From positions 41,682,107-41,746,106 of the forward strand of contig OW121846.1 of NCBI GenBank assembly GCA_933228895.1: a DNA stretch of 64,000 nt, read 5' to 3'. The notes beneath the pieces were generated by a model. It was given only the letters and a program-made list of their open reading frames with translations. It searched no databases and was not told where the DNA came from. Both the position numbers and the translations under genes were made by a program. Every line of letters starts with the position of its first letter. The stretch's first letter is position 1. This document shows positions 1 to 9,879 of this stretch, in pieces. Source of the DNA: Platycnemis pennipes. Lineage: Eukaryota; Arthropoda; Insecta; Odonata; Platycnemididae.

Positions 1-440
1 GTGTGTAATTTAAACGGGAGAAATGCAGTTCGCTTTCAGACTTGGCTCTTTTTGTTTTAATAACCTTTAAACTAATACCGTCCGTGTTCATGCTGTTTCT
101 ATAATTTCTCACAGCATTAAATTTTTCTCTGGCGCTTAAGAACTGTGCTTTTTGAAATAAAATCCATTCTCTCTTTGAATTCCGTGAGATTTGTACTATA
201 ATTTCCTGAAAACGTAGCTCGTTGATGCCATATTACATTGTTGTCAATCTTCCGAACTCATCTTTCTTTACACACTCCAAAAAACAGTGCTTCACGCAAA
301 AGTTAGTCTGGTTTGTGAGGATAGAGCTGCCAAATTCACGAGCGCATCGGTACGCAAAATTCACACACCAAGGTGGAGGACGGTTACTTTCACCTGTGCC
401 ATCTGGGGTTATCAAAAAAGAAACATCTGGTATCATGGAG
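1..440. other. No gene recognised
   Basis: AT-rich DNA. A 96-codon open frame on the plus strand and a 70-codon frame on the minus strand overlap here, but neither has recognisable motifs, and the plus-strand frame runs into a tRNA-derived SINE. I treat both as chance frames. Confidence 0.5.
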
Positions 441-483
441 ATCACAACGCTTTGTAAAGGTACGCGTGCCCAAACGCTTTTAC

Positions 484-545
484 CGGATTCGAACCTGGGA
501 CCTACAGTCTGAAGCCTAACGCTCTACCCACTATGCTCATCTGTG
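484..545 (-). repeat. tRNA-derived SINE head (short copy)
   Basis: On the minus strand the segment reads as an RNA polymerase III internal promoter: an A-box-like AGTGGGTAGAGC followed about 30 bases later by a B box GGTTCGAATCC. The cloverleaf is not clean, so this is a tRNA-like SINE head and not a tRNA gene. The family is not identified. Confidence 0.55.
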
Positions 546-570
546 CTTTAGAATCGGTACACGCACTAAT

Positions 571-838
571 AGGTACTTCAGACCGGAAGGAAAGGTACAA
601 GGAGGAAGGGTGAAGAGAAACCCGGAGTCGGCATTAGCCTGCTCTTAAAGTAAGGTGCCGAGGGAACCATGGCTTTACGTGCCATCCGACGGGCGGAGTA
701 CTATACTCAAATGCTCTTCACAAAACACTCAAGTGGGGGCCAGTTTATCAATGAAAAATATCTTACACTGCCGGTATTCGAACCCGCACCATCTGCGTTA
801 CAGGCCAGTACTCTAACCACTACATAAGCCCGACTCCT
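571..838 (-). repeat. tRNA-derived SINE, family 1
   Basis: The right-hand end (5' on the minus strand) has a tRNA-like region with a B-box-like GGTTCGAATACC. The body contains GGAGGAAGGGTGAAGAG and CCATCCGACGGGCGGAG. The same two blocks in the same order recur on the minus strand at 32738-33048 and, more diverged, at 53150-53455, so this is a dispersed family of roughly 300 bp. Confidence 0.65.
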
Positions 839-930
839 CCACAATGCGTAGCATGCCCTCAGTCTCTTTATTTATGTGCCAAATGTTGGAACAGAATGAC
901 GTGATTTTCACCCGAGTGTAACCTCATGAT

Positions 931-1475
931 TAGAGATGGGTAAATTACCGTAATTTTCAATTGAGGTAAATTACGGTAATTTTCGAAAATTACCGTAATT
1001 TTCCGGTAATTTTAAGTTTTGAGCTGCAAATCCTTATCAGAGGACTCAAAACGAAATCAAATAGCATTGAGATACAAATTCCGACGCTTATATCAAACAT
1101 ATCACGACGTTTATCTGTTATAACTCATTAAAGATATTGCAACGAAGTTTGCAGCATCACGCAATTTGCCTTTCTCTTGTCACACTATGAGAAATTTTCC
1201 TTCCAAAGGCATACCTCTGCGCACTGCGCATTTGTTATTTTACTCTGAACTAATCACGGAGATCACGGACGCAATGTAGACAAAATCATTTTGGCTACTT
1301 AATGTATAATATCACCCATTCCAATGGTTTCTTCGTGAGGAAGAATTTTTGAAAAAGAACTTTTCTGAAAATTACCGTTCATTACGGTAATTTTCAGGGG
1401 TGTTGGTAATTTACGAAAAATACCACGGTAATTTACGAAAATTACCGCGGTAATTTACCGAGTTGCCCATCTCTA
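931..1475. mobile_element. hAT-like miniature element built of AATTACCG repeats
   Basis: The segment is bounded by inverted ends TAGAGATGGG at the left and CCCATCTCTA at the right. Inside each end are several copies, in both orientations, of GGTAATTTACC/AATTACCGTAATTTTC. TCATGAT lies immediately left of the left end and recurs four bases beyond the right end, a candidate but imperfect target duplication. There is no transposase frame, so it would be non-autonomous. The ends resemble those of hAT elements in general; that family call is an inference. Confidence 0.6.
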
Positions 1476-1489
1476 CGAGTCATGATCAG

Positions 1490-2060
1490 ACGGTGTCAGC
1501 CGTCCGTTTCCGATGCGCGCCCCGAATATCTCGCGTTGACCATCCCAATAGGCGACGGACTTTCACCGCGAGCGAACCGCGCACGAACGAACGGCGCTCT
1601 CCACATCCCTTCATCCTCCCCCCCCCCCCGTAGGGCGAGTTAATCGAGGCGTACGACCCCCATCGATCGATCGATCGACGGAAAAAGAGTTGCTCTCCCC
1701 CCCAATCCTGTCCCCCTTTCCGCAGGCACAACACGAGCTGGCAGCCGCCTCGCTGACACCCCGTCCGCCCCCGCTGAGACGGCTCCAAGCGCCCTTTTCA
1801 CCCCGCTCCGTCTCCTGACCTCCCCCAAGATGAGTCCAAGCCTTTGCGTCCTTGACTGATCTGATTACGCCCGGCTCTCCGAGAGCACACTTCCCCCTCA
1901 CCGCCCCTGAACCCTCGCCACGGTTGTGGGGATGATTCCAGCGCATGATGATATTCAAAAGGGAGGCGGATTGCCTCGCTCGTCCCTCACGCACGAGGTG
2001 CTGTTTTAGAGGTGCCCAACCCCTAGCGTACCTACACTCAGTATAGTTCGTTGTCACGTC
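1490..2060. other. GC- and CpG-rich block with C homopolymers
   Basis: Base composition rises sharply compared with the AT-rich flanks, with many CpG dinucleotides, a run of about 12 C near 1620 and a short GATC tandem near 1663. The low density of A/T removes stop codons and opens a 148-codon frame on the minus strand, which has no recognisable domain. It could be an unmethylated promoter-type island or part of a GC-rich repeat. I cannot tell which. Confidence 0.4.
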
Positions 2061-2263
2061 GTTCGAGCACTAAAAGTTGCTAAATATCGTGATCCAATTA
2101 GGATTGTGCGCATAAATAATTGGTTTGAGCGTTGAGATATTTACAGGGAAAGGGAAGGGGTTAGGCGCATTGTTTTCTAAGTATTATATAGAAAGCAGTT
2201 TGAAAGACATATAATTTCGTCAATGTAACCTGTTGCCAACTTTTGACCGCCAGAGTTGGCTAA

Positions 2264-2330
2264 CAACCATCTACATCTACGCAGTATGCCGCGAGCCACC
2301 ATGGGTATGGACACATAACACGGGTGCATG
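2264..2330 (-). repeat. Orphan non-LTR 3' tail, diverged
   Basis: CATCTACATCTACGCAGTA followed by a decayed version of the GCAAGCCACC...GTGTGTGGCAGGG hairpin seen at the 3' ends of lineages A and B. No reverse-transcriptase sequence is attached. Confidence 0.45.
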
Positions 2331-2577
2331 ATTTAACAATCCTTTCAACGGACATGGTAGCTGGGTAGAGAGTTTTCCACCTCACCCAAAGCACTGATGG
2401 TGGGAACAGAAAACTTGGCTGACGGTTGCTATCACTGACCGAAATATTTCCCTCGTTCCTGAACATCTGCCTTAAATAGATAAATTCCTCGCTAAGTGAC
2501 GCGTAACTTAAGGTGAACATCGTCCTCGCTATGAAGGACGTACTCTTATATTGAAAATGAGTGAAATATTTTATGTC

Positions 2578-2664
2578 GGTAGTGAATGCTTGGTGATCTT
2601 CCCCCCCTGCCACACACCCTCGCGGTGGCTTGCAGGGTATCGTGTAGTGGTAGAAGTGTAGATT
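2578..2664 (+). repeat. Orphan non-LTR 3' tail, lineage A
   Basis: Ends with TGGTGATCTTC, then CCCTGCCACACACCCTCGCG, GTGGCTTGCAGGG and a decayed GTAG tail. This matches the last 80 or so bases of the lineage A copies at 2795-3334 and 11895-12430, but no coding part precedes it. Confidence 0.7.
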
Positions 2665-2794
2665 GTCTAAAAGACGTATTGCATTTGTTACATTGTTATG
2701 GGCCTGGTGAACAGACCCGCTGAATTTCATCAATTTCCTGTTTTGGACACCTAAATCCCTCTTCATGGACATTCAGTCACCTTTTGATACATAA

Positions 2795-3334
2795 GGTTCT
2801 TTTGATCAGAGAACTAGACAGTGTGCAGCGTAGAGCAGCTAGGTTCGTTAGAAGGTGTTACGATAGGTTGAGTAACGTTTCAGAATTAATAAAAGAATTA
2901 GGGTGGGAATCATTATCAGAGCGTAGGTTAAAGAAGAGATTAAATCTATTCGAGAAGCTTCAATCGGATAGCTTTACTTAAGATGTTAGGTACATATTAA
3001 AAAAAACAGCGTATTATACTAGATTCGACCAGATAAATAAGATTAGAGAGATAGATTGTCGTACCGATAGATTCAAAATGGCATTTTTCCCCCGCACTAT
3101 AAGAGAACAGAATAGGCAGCATAGCAAAGGGATAGGTAGGGGAAATATTATAGAGTATGTAGTCTGTAGTGAATGATGCATGTATTAACCCTTTAAATAC
3201 TACACATACTAACAATCTAGTTACATGAGACCCTATAGTTGCTTGTTTGCATGTCAGTAGTGCATGCTTGGTGATCTTCACCCCCGGCCACTCACCCTCG
3301 CGGTGGCTTGCAGGGTATCGTGCAGATGTAGATG
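2795..3334 (+). mobile_element. Non-LTR retrotransposon, lineage A, 5'-truncated copy
   Basis: Encodes the C-terminal region that follows the reverse-transcriptase domain in CR1/jockey-type ORF2 proteins: LDSVQRRAARFV, then YDRLSNVSELIKELGWESLS, RRLKKRLNLFEKLQ. A stop codon interrupts the frame after SDSFT, and downstream the remnants IDCRTDRFKMAFFPRTI and NRQHSKGIGRGN follow. The 3' UTR then reads into the hairpin CCGGCCACTCACCCTCGCGG/GGCTTGCAGGG and the tail GCAGATGTAGATG. Only about 540 bp of the element is present, as expected from incomplete target-primed reverse transcription. It is not functional. Confidence 0.8.
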
Positions 3335-3640
3335 TTCTGTAATCAACTCATCGCCTACCGTTTACTTCGTCTTTTCACCCGAACCATTGCACAAGATAGC
3401 CTCAATCATTTACCGGAGGTGGAGAGGCCGCAATGGCGTCAGCGTCCCACATCCTTGTGTCGATCCATGCAGGATCTTTGCGCAACACTTGGTTGTCAAA
3501 ACCCCAGCCCATCAGGGAAATATCTGTGAGGGACAGACCGCAACCGTCCGATTGTAAACCTTAGCGAACACATTCGTAATAAGGAGGGGGAGACGGACGC
3601 GAGATAGTTCCAGAGGGTGGTGACCTCACAGCTCATTTCC
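3335..3640. other. No gene recognised
   Basis: Short overlapping frames on both strands, without motifs. It leads into the candidate promoter/first exon at 3641-3784. Confidence 0.4.
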
Positions 3641-3784
3641 GGTGTATAAACCGCAGTCTGAGGACACAGAAGCGTGTGAGAAGTACCCGTTCTCGAGTGG
3701 CATTCGAAGGCTCTCTCACTCTTCTTGCTCCTGCTATCGCCTTCGACGGGGCAGCCGACTTCGCTAACGTTTTCTACCATGTAA
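3641..3784 (+). promoter_or_regulatory. Possible TATA box and non-coding first exon (weak)
   Basis: GTATAAACC at about 3641 is TATA-like. About 60 bases downstream comes a pyrimidine-rich stretch (CTCTCTCACTCTTCTTGCTC), then TTTTCTACCAT directly followed by the donor-like GTAAGTTTCG. That order (TATA, pyrimidine-rich leader, ACCAT/gtaagt) would fit a first exon whose start codon is split by an intron. No downstream exon could be identified, and the spacing of TATA to any initiator is uncertain. Confidence 0.2.
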
Positions 3785-3799
3785 GTTTCGATTTTCACT

Positions 3800-6060
3800 T
3801 GGATAAATGAGCGTATTTAGGATCTTGAGTGACTCTCATTTTTTGGCAAACGTGATGAAGGCCTTTTCATGAGTTACCCACGCCAATTGGATCAAGTGGG
3901 ACACGACAATAGTTCAAAGATCCAGTCTGATTACATTTTAGTCTGAGATTGTAGGCTGTATTGCACGTGAAGTTGCAGTGTTCATTTGGCAAAAGTGGAA
4001 GGTCTTTGTGATAATTCCAAAACAAATGCCATAAGGACCTTCCACAAATCCTATGATTACCTAGAAGCCTTGTAGGGGGTGAGTGGCAGGGGGTGAGTTC
4101 TCAAAAAACATGCGCTACGCACGCATGCGTTAATGTTTATATCCCCACTGAATGAGAGATTATATTGAATTTATGCAAACTAAACACTAGAAATTTTCCT
4201 TTTAACACAACATGCAGGGAAACCTTAAGTAAATACAAAACCTGCATTAATTTGCTTATTGTCCATGCAGGAGGCATGCATAAATCACCAAAAAATCACT
4301 TTTCTAATCTTATTCCTGCCAATCCTTTATTTGATCGATATTAATTGTTTTGTGAGATAATAGAAATTGTATAATTTTATGAAGGTTTTCGTTATGATAA
4401 GGAAGGTCTCTTGAAGTGGCGGTCTTAGTCTTAGTCTTGATTCAGTGGTTGCGAATTTAGAGAGGGAAGAACGAAAATTCGAATCTCTGTCCGATGCATT
4501 CTATTTCTTTAATCTTATCTGCGCCATTCTGTCTTCCAATATAGTGAGGAGCTGCAATAACTTTTCGCTGTCAAAGAAAATCTCGGCAGCTTGTATTTGG
4601 ATCGATCCTGTCTATTGCGTATTTTCCTGTCTATTGTCGCAAAACTACATTGCTTTGAGTTTTTTGATCAAGTTCAAATTTCTGGCACACATCCCACCGA
4701 TCTGCTTTGTAAGCTCCCCAGCTCCATAACAGCCTCTCCGCGTGATAGCACGCGTTTTTCCATTTCCAATTATAAAAATCGTGGGATCGTATTTAAGGAG
4801 GTTTCACCGGTGTAAGATGTAAATGAAAATGTTGAGAAATTTTCCAGTTATTGAAAATTTCAAGTATCAAGTTTTGGACAATGTACTGATCGGCGAAAAA
4901 AATTGGGTCCTTTCTAGTGTACAATTGAGTAAAAAGGTGTTGAACAAAATATGTGTACAGTAATAGTTTAAAAAGGAATGTTGTTTTGACGGAAAGCTCT
5001 ATGTCATATGCCTTTTTATGTACCTACATTGTAACGGTATAAAAATATCAGCCTTACCTCGTTCATTTAAATGATATCGCCAAATTTTTTTCACCGTAAA
5101 AGTAGACAACTTAAGTACGAAAAAAAGGCGCTTTTGTTTGCATTCAAAATTGGCTACCGTGCTGCGTGACGAAACGAGCCTGACGGGTTCATATATCAAT
5201 AAATTCTTGAATATAGCTTTTCATTTTATCTTACCGTAGGGAATTATTAGGAATATACTATGTAAAAGTTGCATGATGGACTATGAAAACCTATTGTAGA
5301 CCAGTTACTTATAGATTTCATATTATTTTCGTCCTCCTAAGTCTTCACGAGAGCTTGATAGGTATGAAGGTAGCAAGGCCAACCGCTTCCTAAATACATC
5401 TTTGAAAAAACATAATATAATCGAGTTCTCTGTCCTCATGAATCGCTATTCAAACGTCCGAGAGGTGATTATTTCTGGAATAATTATAAACTTCCTTCGC
5501 ATCTTTAACATAAAAAATATTTACGCAAGCACATTTTCACGTTTTCTACTCAAGCCAACACAGCTATGACAAACTTGATGATAAGGGCTAAATAGTCCTG
5601 CCCCTGGAAAATATTGGCATTCAAGAAAGGTTTCAAGTAATACTTTACATTTTCTACGTAAATTTCATTTCTGTAAATATTTGTGAACGATATATTGTAA
5701 AGTGGTTAATCACAGCTTGGATATTGTTTTTTTTTGTTTTTAGTGGCTATGAGTACCAAATCATTTTCTCCAGAAAATCACTTGCACATACCATCACAAC
5801 CCTTGACGCTATCAATTTCACAGAGCGTTTGTCAATTAATGTCACTCATTGCCATATTGTCGATGGTCCTTGCCGAGAGCACTACCCTCCTCACATATAT
5901 GTTTTCAAAGAGTAATCCACGACATTGGTGTATCATTTATTTACAGCCTCGTGTAGAATTCGTTGATCATGGAAAGGTTTCATCTATAAATCGATAGAAT
6001 TTTAATAAATACAATTGTATTTTAGCATATTTTTGCCTCAACTTTAGAAAAAAATGCAAA
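3800..6060. other. Non-coding AT-rich stretch
   Basis: No recognisable coding frame or element. At 4075-4110 there is a decayed GGGGGTGAGTGGCAGGGGGTGA, probably the remains of a minus-strand lineage A/B tail. Frames of 60-95 codons occur (for example 4445-4729) but have no motifs and overlap one another. Confidence 0.5.
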
Positions 6061-6064
6061 ATGA

Positions 6065-6178
6065 ACCTACATCTACATCTACATAATACCCTGCAAGCCA
6101 CCATAAAGGTGTGTGGCAGGGGGTGAACTCTCACCAAACATGCACTACATATCATGCATAAAAAAAGGATCAGTACTT
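6065..6178 (-). repeat. Non-LTR 3' end, lineage B, tail plus short UTR
   Basis: Reads CATCTACATCTACATAATA, then CCCTGCAAGCCACCATAAAG, GTGTGTGGCAGGGGGTGAA and CATGCACTACATATCATGCA, the standard lineage B 3' end in reverse. Only about 110 bp of the element is present. Confidence 0.75.
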
Positions 6179-6179
6179 T

Positions 6180-6575
6180 TATAGGTACTACCTAGTACAC
6201 CTTTGAGAGTAGTGTCCCATAGTACTAGACATTATAGTCTTGTCTATTGAAACATTCTTGACTACCATGATGTTCTGCAGCATACTTTGGAAATCGATGC
6301 TACACCCTGTCTTTTTGATCCAAAAACCCTATGAAAGAAAGCGTTTGGTCACATAATAGGCATCGCATGTTTATGCGATGAATGTTGACAGTCCTCCCCC
6401 AGACACACTTGCACACACTTGTAAATTGTCACCAGAGTTGGTTACCTACTTCCAATTTTCGCAATGAAATTCTTCGGCGGCCATGCTGACTTTTGCTATC
6501 CGGTTACGGGAAGAAATCTCCCACTAGGACGCGTAGTCCTTGGCGTATATCAAAAAGAGCATGGTTCTTTACGTC
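6180..6575. other. No gene recognised
   Basis: Non-coding sequence between two lineage B tails; no motif seen on either strand. Confidence 0.5.
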
Positions 6576-6579
6576 TACA

Positions 6580-6885
6580 TCTACACAATACCATGCAAGC
6601 CACCATAAAGGTATGTGGCAGGGAGTGAGATCTCACGAAACATGCATTACATATCATAAATAAAAAGCATTAGTAATTAAATTCTAGCCTAAACTTCACG
6701 ATTTAAAAAAGAATAAATTCCACAGCAAGCATGCAATAATATGCTGTTATTTGGGTTAGCTTAAGATACTTATACCAACATACAACTACCTATGCCTAGC
6801 TAACCATTGATACACTTGTATTTATACTATTGGATATATGTACAGCTGTTCATATCCATAATTGTACGAGGAAAGAAGGACTAGG
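6580..6885 (-). mobile_element. Non-LTR retrotransposon, lineage B, 3' UTR copy
   Basis: Begins with CTACATCTACACAATACC and the B-type hairpin, then follows the lineage B 3' UTR (GCTGTTATTTGGGTTAGCTT, ACTTATACCAACATACAACT, ATATCCATAATTGTACGAGG). It stops at about the end of the coding region, so only non-coding sequence was inserted or survives. Confidence 0.7.
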
Positions 6886-7500
6886 CATAGGAAGGAAGTA
6901 TATTAATGTTTTTATAATACGGGTATATGGCAATATTTATAGTGAATTTTATATTCACGGAAATTATTAAAAAAAACAATCTACAAAACTGAAGTAATGG
7001 GTTTGTTATTAATCGCACTCCGAAAGCTACAAACCCGAAATAACTAATCATTACTAGCCTTATCTTGGAAAACAATTGTAGGGACCAATTGAATTAAAAA
7101 TAATAAATACATACTATAATCTGTTGTTTTAGAAATTTGGAATGATTTACCCTGGGAAACATAAATCGTGACAGTGTAACAGCATCGTGATAAAATAGAG
7201 GATCAGTACTGCCCACTGGTTTACCGTAATAACATAGCAACTACACGTGTTTTATGGCATCTACGCCCACCATGGCATCATCATCAGGTATGATAAATGA
7301 CCATATATAGCAATGGTATAGCTCTTTATAGGCATGGAAATATAGCTCTTTTTCGGATAGGTATGGCAATATAGCTCTTTTTTGGGATTTAAATGAGCAG
7401 ATTCACGGGGTAACCTCCTTAACAGGTAGCGTTTCCCGCCTGGGGTGGGGACTTTATTTGTTTACCGAATGCTCCCGGATTGGCTAGCTATCCTGATTTT
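6886..7500. other. No gene recognised
   Basis: AT-rich. From 7311 to about 7385 there are three imperfect repeats of ATATAGCTCTTT spaced by roughly 30 bases. Otherwise nothing is seen. Confidence 0.5.
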
Positions 7501-7507
7501 GTTAATT

Positions 7508-8187
7508 CATCTACATCTACATAATACCCTGCAAGGCACCATAAAGGTAAAGAGTAAATTTTCACCATACATGCACTAGATATCATGCATAAAAAAGGAG
7601 TTGTATTAATACACTAGTTTAAACTTCACTATTTAAAAAAGATAAAAATAGCAAAGTAAGCACGCAAAAACATGCTGTTAGTTGGGTTACCTTCAAGTCC
7701 TTGTACCAACATGTAGCTTACCTATGCTCTTCATTCCTTACAAACAAACTTATGCTTAATGTGAGCAGGGTTTGCTTGATGATGTACGGCGTGAAAAGAA
7801 AAGAAATACTAACAAACATTACAATTCACATCAAAGTTTACCAACATGCAGCTACCTATGCTATGCTATACATTGATTTACTCGTATTGGACATGTTTAC
7901 CGCTATTCATATCCCTAATTGTATGAGGAAAAAGAAACATTTTGAATCTGTCAGTTCGGCGATCAATTTCTCTAATTTTGTAATCAATGTCCAGTCTACT
8001 CTAGCAAGTTGGGGTTCGCAAAATATTTTTCACGTCATCACTGAATATATTATGTTGGAATTTATTTAGGAGATAAAGTCTAAATTTCAACCTGAGATCT
8101 GACAATGATTCCCAATATAATTCATTTAATAGACTGGTTACGCTAATATAGTTATCATACCGTCCCTTTACAAATCTTGCCGATTTT
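7508..8187 (-). mobile_element. Non-LTR retrotransposon, lineage B, 5'-truncated copy
   Basis: Minus-strand copy of the 3' part of lineage B: tail, hairpin (damaged: the GTGTGTGGCAGGG half is lost), 3' UTR, then a decayed C-terminal coding region. The homologous residues can be read around the RTPTYYGRLDH block near 8000 and the QRRSARFVKG block near 8170. Stops and indels are frequent. It ends abruptly at about 8187, giving a 680-bp insert. Confidence 0.75.
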
Positions 8188-8605
8188 AGAAATTCGACGG
8201 CCTATCCCTTCGATACCCTGCATGGTCGGCTGTTCAGCATCAAATTCTACAGGGGCCCGGAAACATGAACTCAACTGGCCTATGTTTCTAGTGAATCAAT
8301 AGGCCAGGAATTAGTGGAGGGTTCTTGCGGGGTAGCTCGTCTATCCAAGGCCACCTTCCCTCGGGGATCAACACGTCCCTCGTAAGCTCACTGCTCCCCG
8401 TGAAGGTCGTATCACACTGGCTGTTGTCGGTTGCGGTTGCCATAGGCCCTCCAGCCAATCAGATCAATCCCGCTCCTGCTTAGGGGATGAAGACACAAGT
8501 CTAGAGCGAGTATAGGTTTCACCAGGCCGTCGGCAACTGTGAATGATTACGCCTCGACTCGCGGTCCCTCGAAATCGTAGATTTCGCACGAAATCTACGA
8601 TCTAC
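8188..8605. other. Unassigned sequence with a perfect short palindrome
   Basis: GC content is higher than in the neighbours. The only structure is a perfect inverted repeat at 8574-8601, ATCGTAGATTTCG / CGAAATCTACGAT with a 2-base loop. No gene recognised. Confidence 0.45.
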
Positions 8606-8787
8606 CATTTCCCCAGCATGTATGGGCTAGTAATTGTTGAAACATTTATCATGCACTGTAGACTACTCAAACAGTATTCCACGTACCTATCACTCTGCTA
8701 TGCTGCCTGTTATGTTTCTATACGTTTTAAATTTCTCCAGGAGATTCAATCGGTATTTTAAACTTTTGGTAAGAGATGACCAACATC
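8606..8787 (-). repeat. 182-bp duplicate of a lineage A-like 3' segment
   Basis: This block recurs at 9621-9802 with two mismatches (8606-8787 against 9621-9802, constant offset 1015). On the minus strand it aligns with the lineage A 3' coding/UTR junction (AACAGGCAGCATAGCAGAG, GATAGGTAGG). The near identity shows a much younger duplication than the surrounding decay. Confidence 0.75.
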
Positions 8788-8984
8788 CTGCGAAATCGCA
8801 CATACCAGCGCGCCGAAAGTCAGAAATTTCGTTCTCCGGTACCTCGTTGAAAGAGGCTATGTTGATTTAGAACTAACAATTAAGCTTTGCAGCATGACCC
8901 GTAGAGAAATCTTATGGCAGCTCTTATAGCACCTAAAAAACTACGCCAAACTCTACATCTCACTTCCAATAAACACTGAGATGC

Positions 8985-9165
8985 ATTTACACAGCTCCCG
9001 CTCGATTCTTCTAATGGCGTAACCTTTTTATAATTACATGATTCTCTTCTCTTATAAACTTTACGAATTGTTCATTATGTCTCATACGAGACGTTCCTTT
9101 ACCATTCTTCGCATTCACTTTTCCTTCAGCAACTGCTCTCATTAGAACATCGTGTCACAACTCAC
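8985..9165 (-). mobile_element. RTE-clade 3' fragment
   Basis: On the minus strand this matches the 3' end of the RTE element at 21645-24667: both contain the CTCGATTCTT block and the TCATACGAGRCGTNCCTTTNCCATTCTT region that corresponds to the GKGRPRM segment of the C-terminal coding sequence. The fragment is diverged and lacks the trinucleotide tail. Confidence 0.6.
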
Positions 9166-9374
9166 AATATATAGCCGAACTGGTGTTCCCGTGTTATTTT
9201 TAAAGTTCTAATCGACAATTAGTACTTCTTCCACCAAGAGTTATACCTCATCACTTATTTGTGAGTTTCGGAAGACTAAAAAATAAACTTTAAAAAATAA
9301 ATCCTCGGAACGTACTTCGAGTGCAGTTCTGATCCCGTCGGTTGGGACGTTGAACCGTGGAGCCCTTGGAGACT

Positions 9375-9802
9375 ATTCTACATATACATCTACGTATTAG
9401 CTTGTGAGAACCGCGAGGGTGTGTGGCAGGGGGTCAAGATCACCCAGCACTACTTGCGTGCAACTAAGAGCTGCAATTATACTACTACGTGGTATATATT
9501 AACCATAATATATTAACCAAAGGAGTCACGTGCAACTGTATGGTTGTTATATATACATATGCTACATAGTAATTAAATGATTACTGGCTATAAAGGCGTT
9601 TATATAAATATATTTATCTGCATTTCCCCAGCATGTATGGGCTAGTAATTGTTGAAACATTTATCATGCACTGTAGACTACTCAAACAGTATTCCACCTA
9701 CCTATCACTCTGCTATGCTGCCTGTTATGTTCCTATACGTTTTAAATTTCTCCAGGAGATTCAATCGGTATTTTAAACTTTTGGTAAGAGATGACCAACA
9801 TC
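9375..9802 (-). mobile_element. Non-LTR retrotransposon, lineage A-like, 3' copy
   Basis: Starts with CATATACATCTACGTATTAG and a hairpin half (CGCGAGGGTGTGTGGCAGGG), continues through a diverged A-type 3' UTR and ends with the 182-bp block duplicated at 8606-8787. It carries no intact coding sequence. Confidence 0.7.
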
Positions 9803-9879
9803 AACGCCGGGTTTCTCTCTGCTCTTTCTTCTTTCCATGAAAATCCTAGCTCTAATCCATCTGTCCTAAATTGGCGTCA

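Noticed and set aside
1611..2057. 148-codon minus-strand frame
   Set aside because: Explained by the CpG-rich composition and homopolymer C run; no motif.
2260..2772. 170-codon ATG frame on the minus strand
   Set aside because: It runs straight through two oppositely oriented non-LTR tails (2264-2330 and 2578-2664) and has no recognisable domain; a chance frame over repeats.
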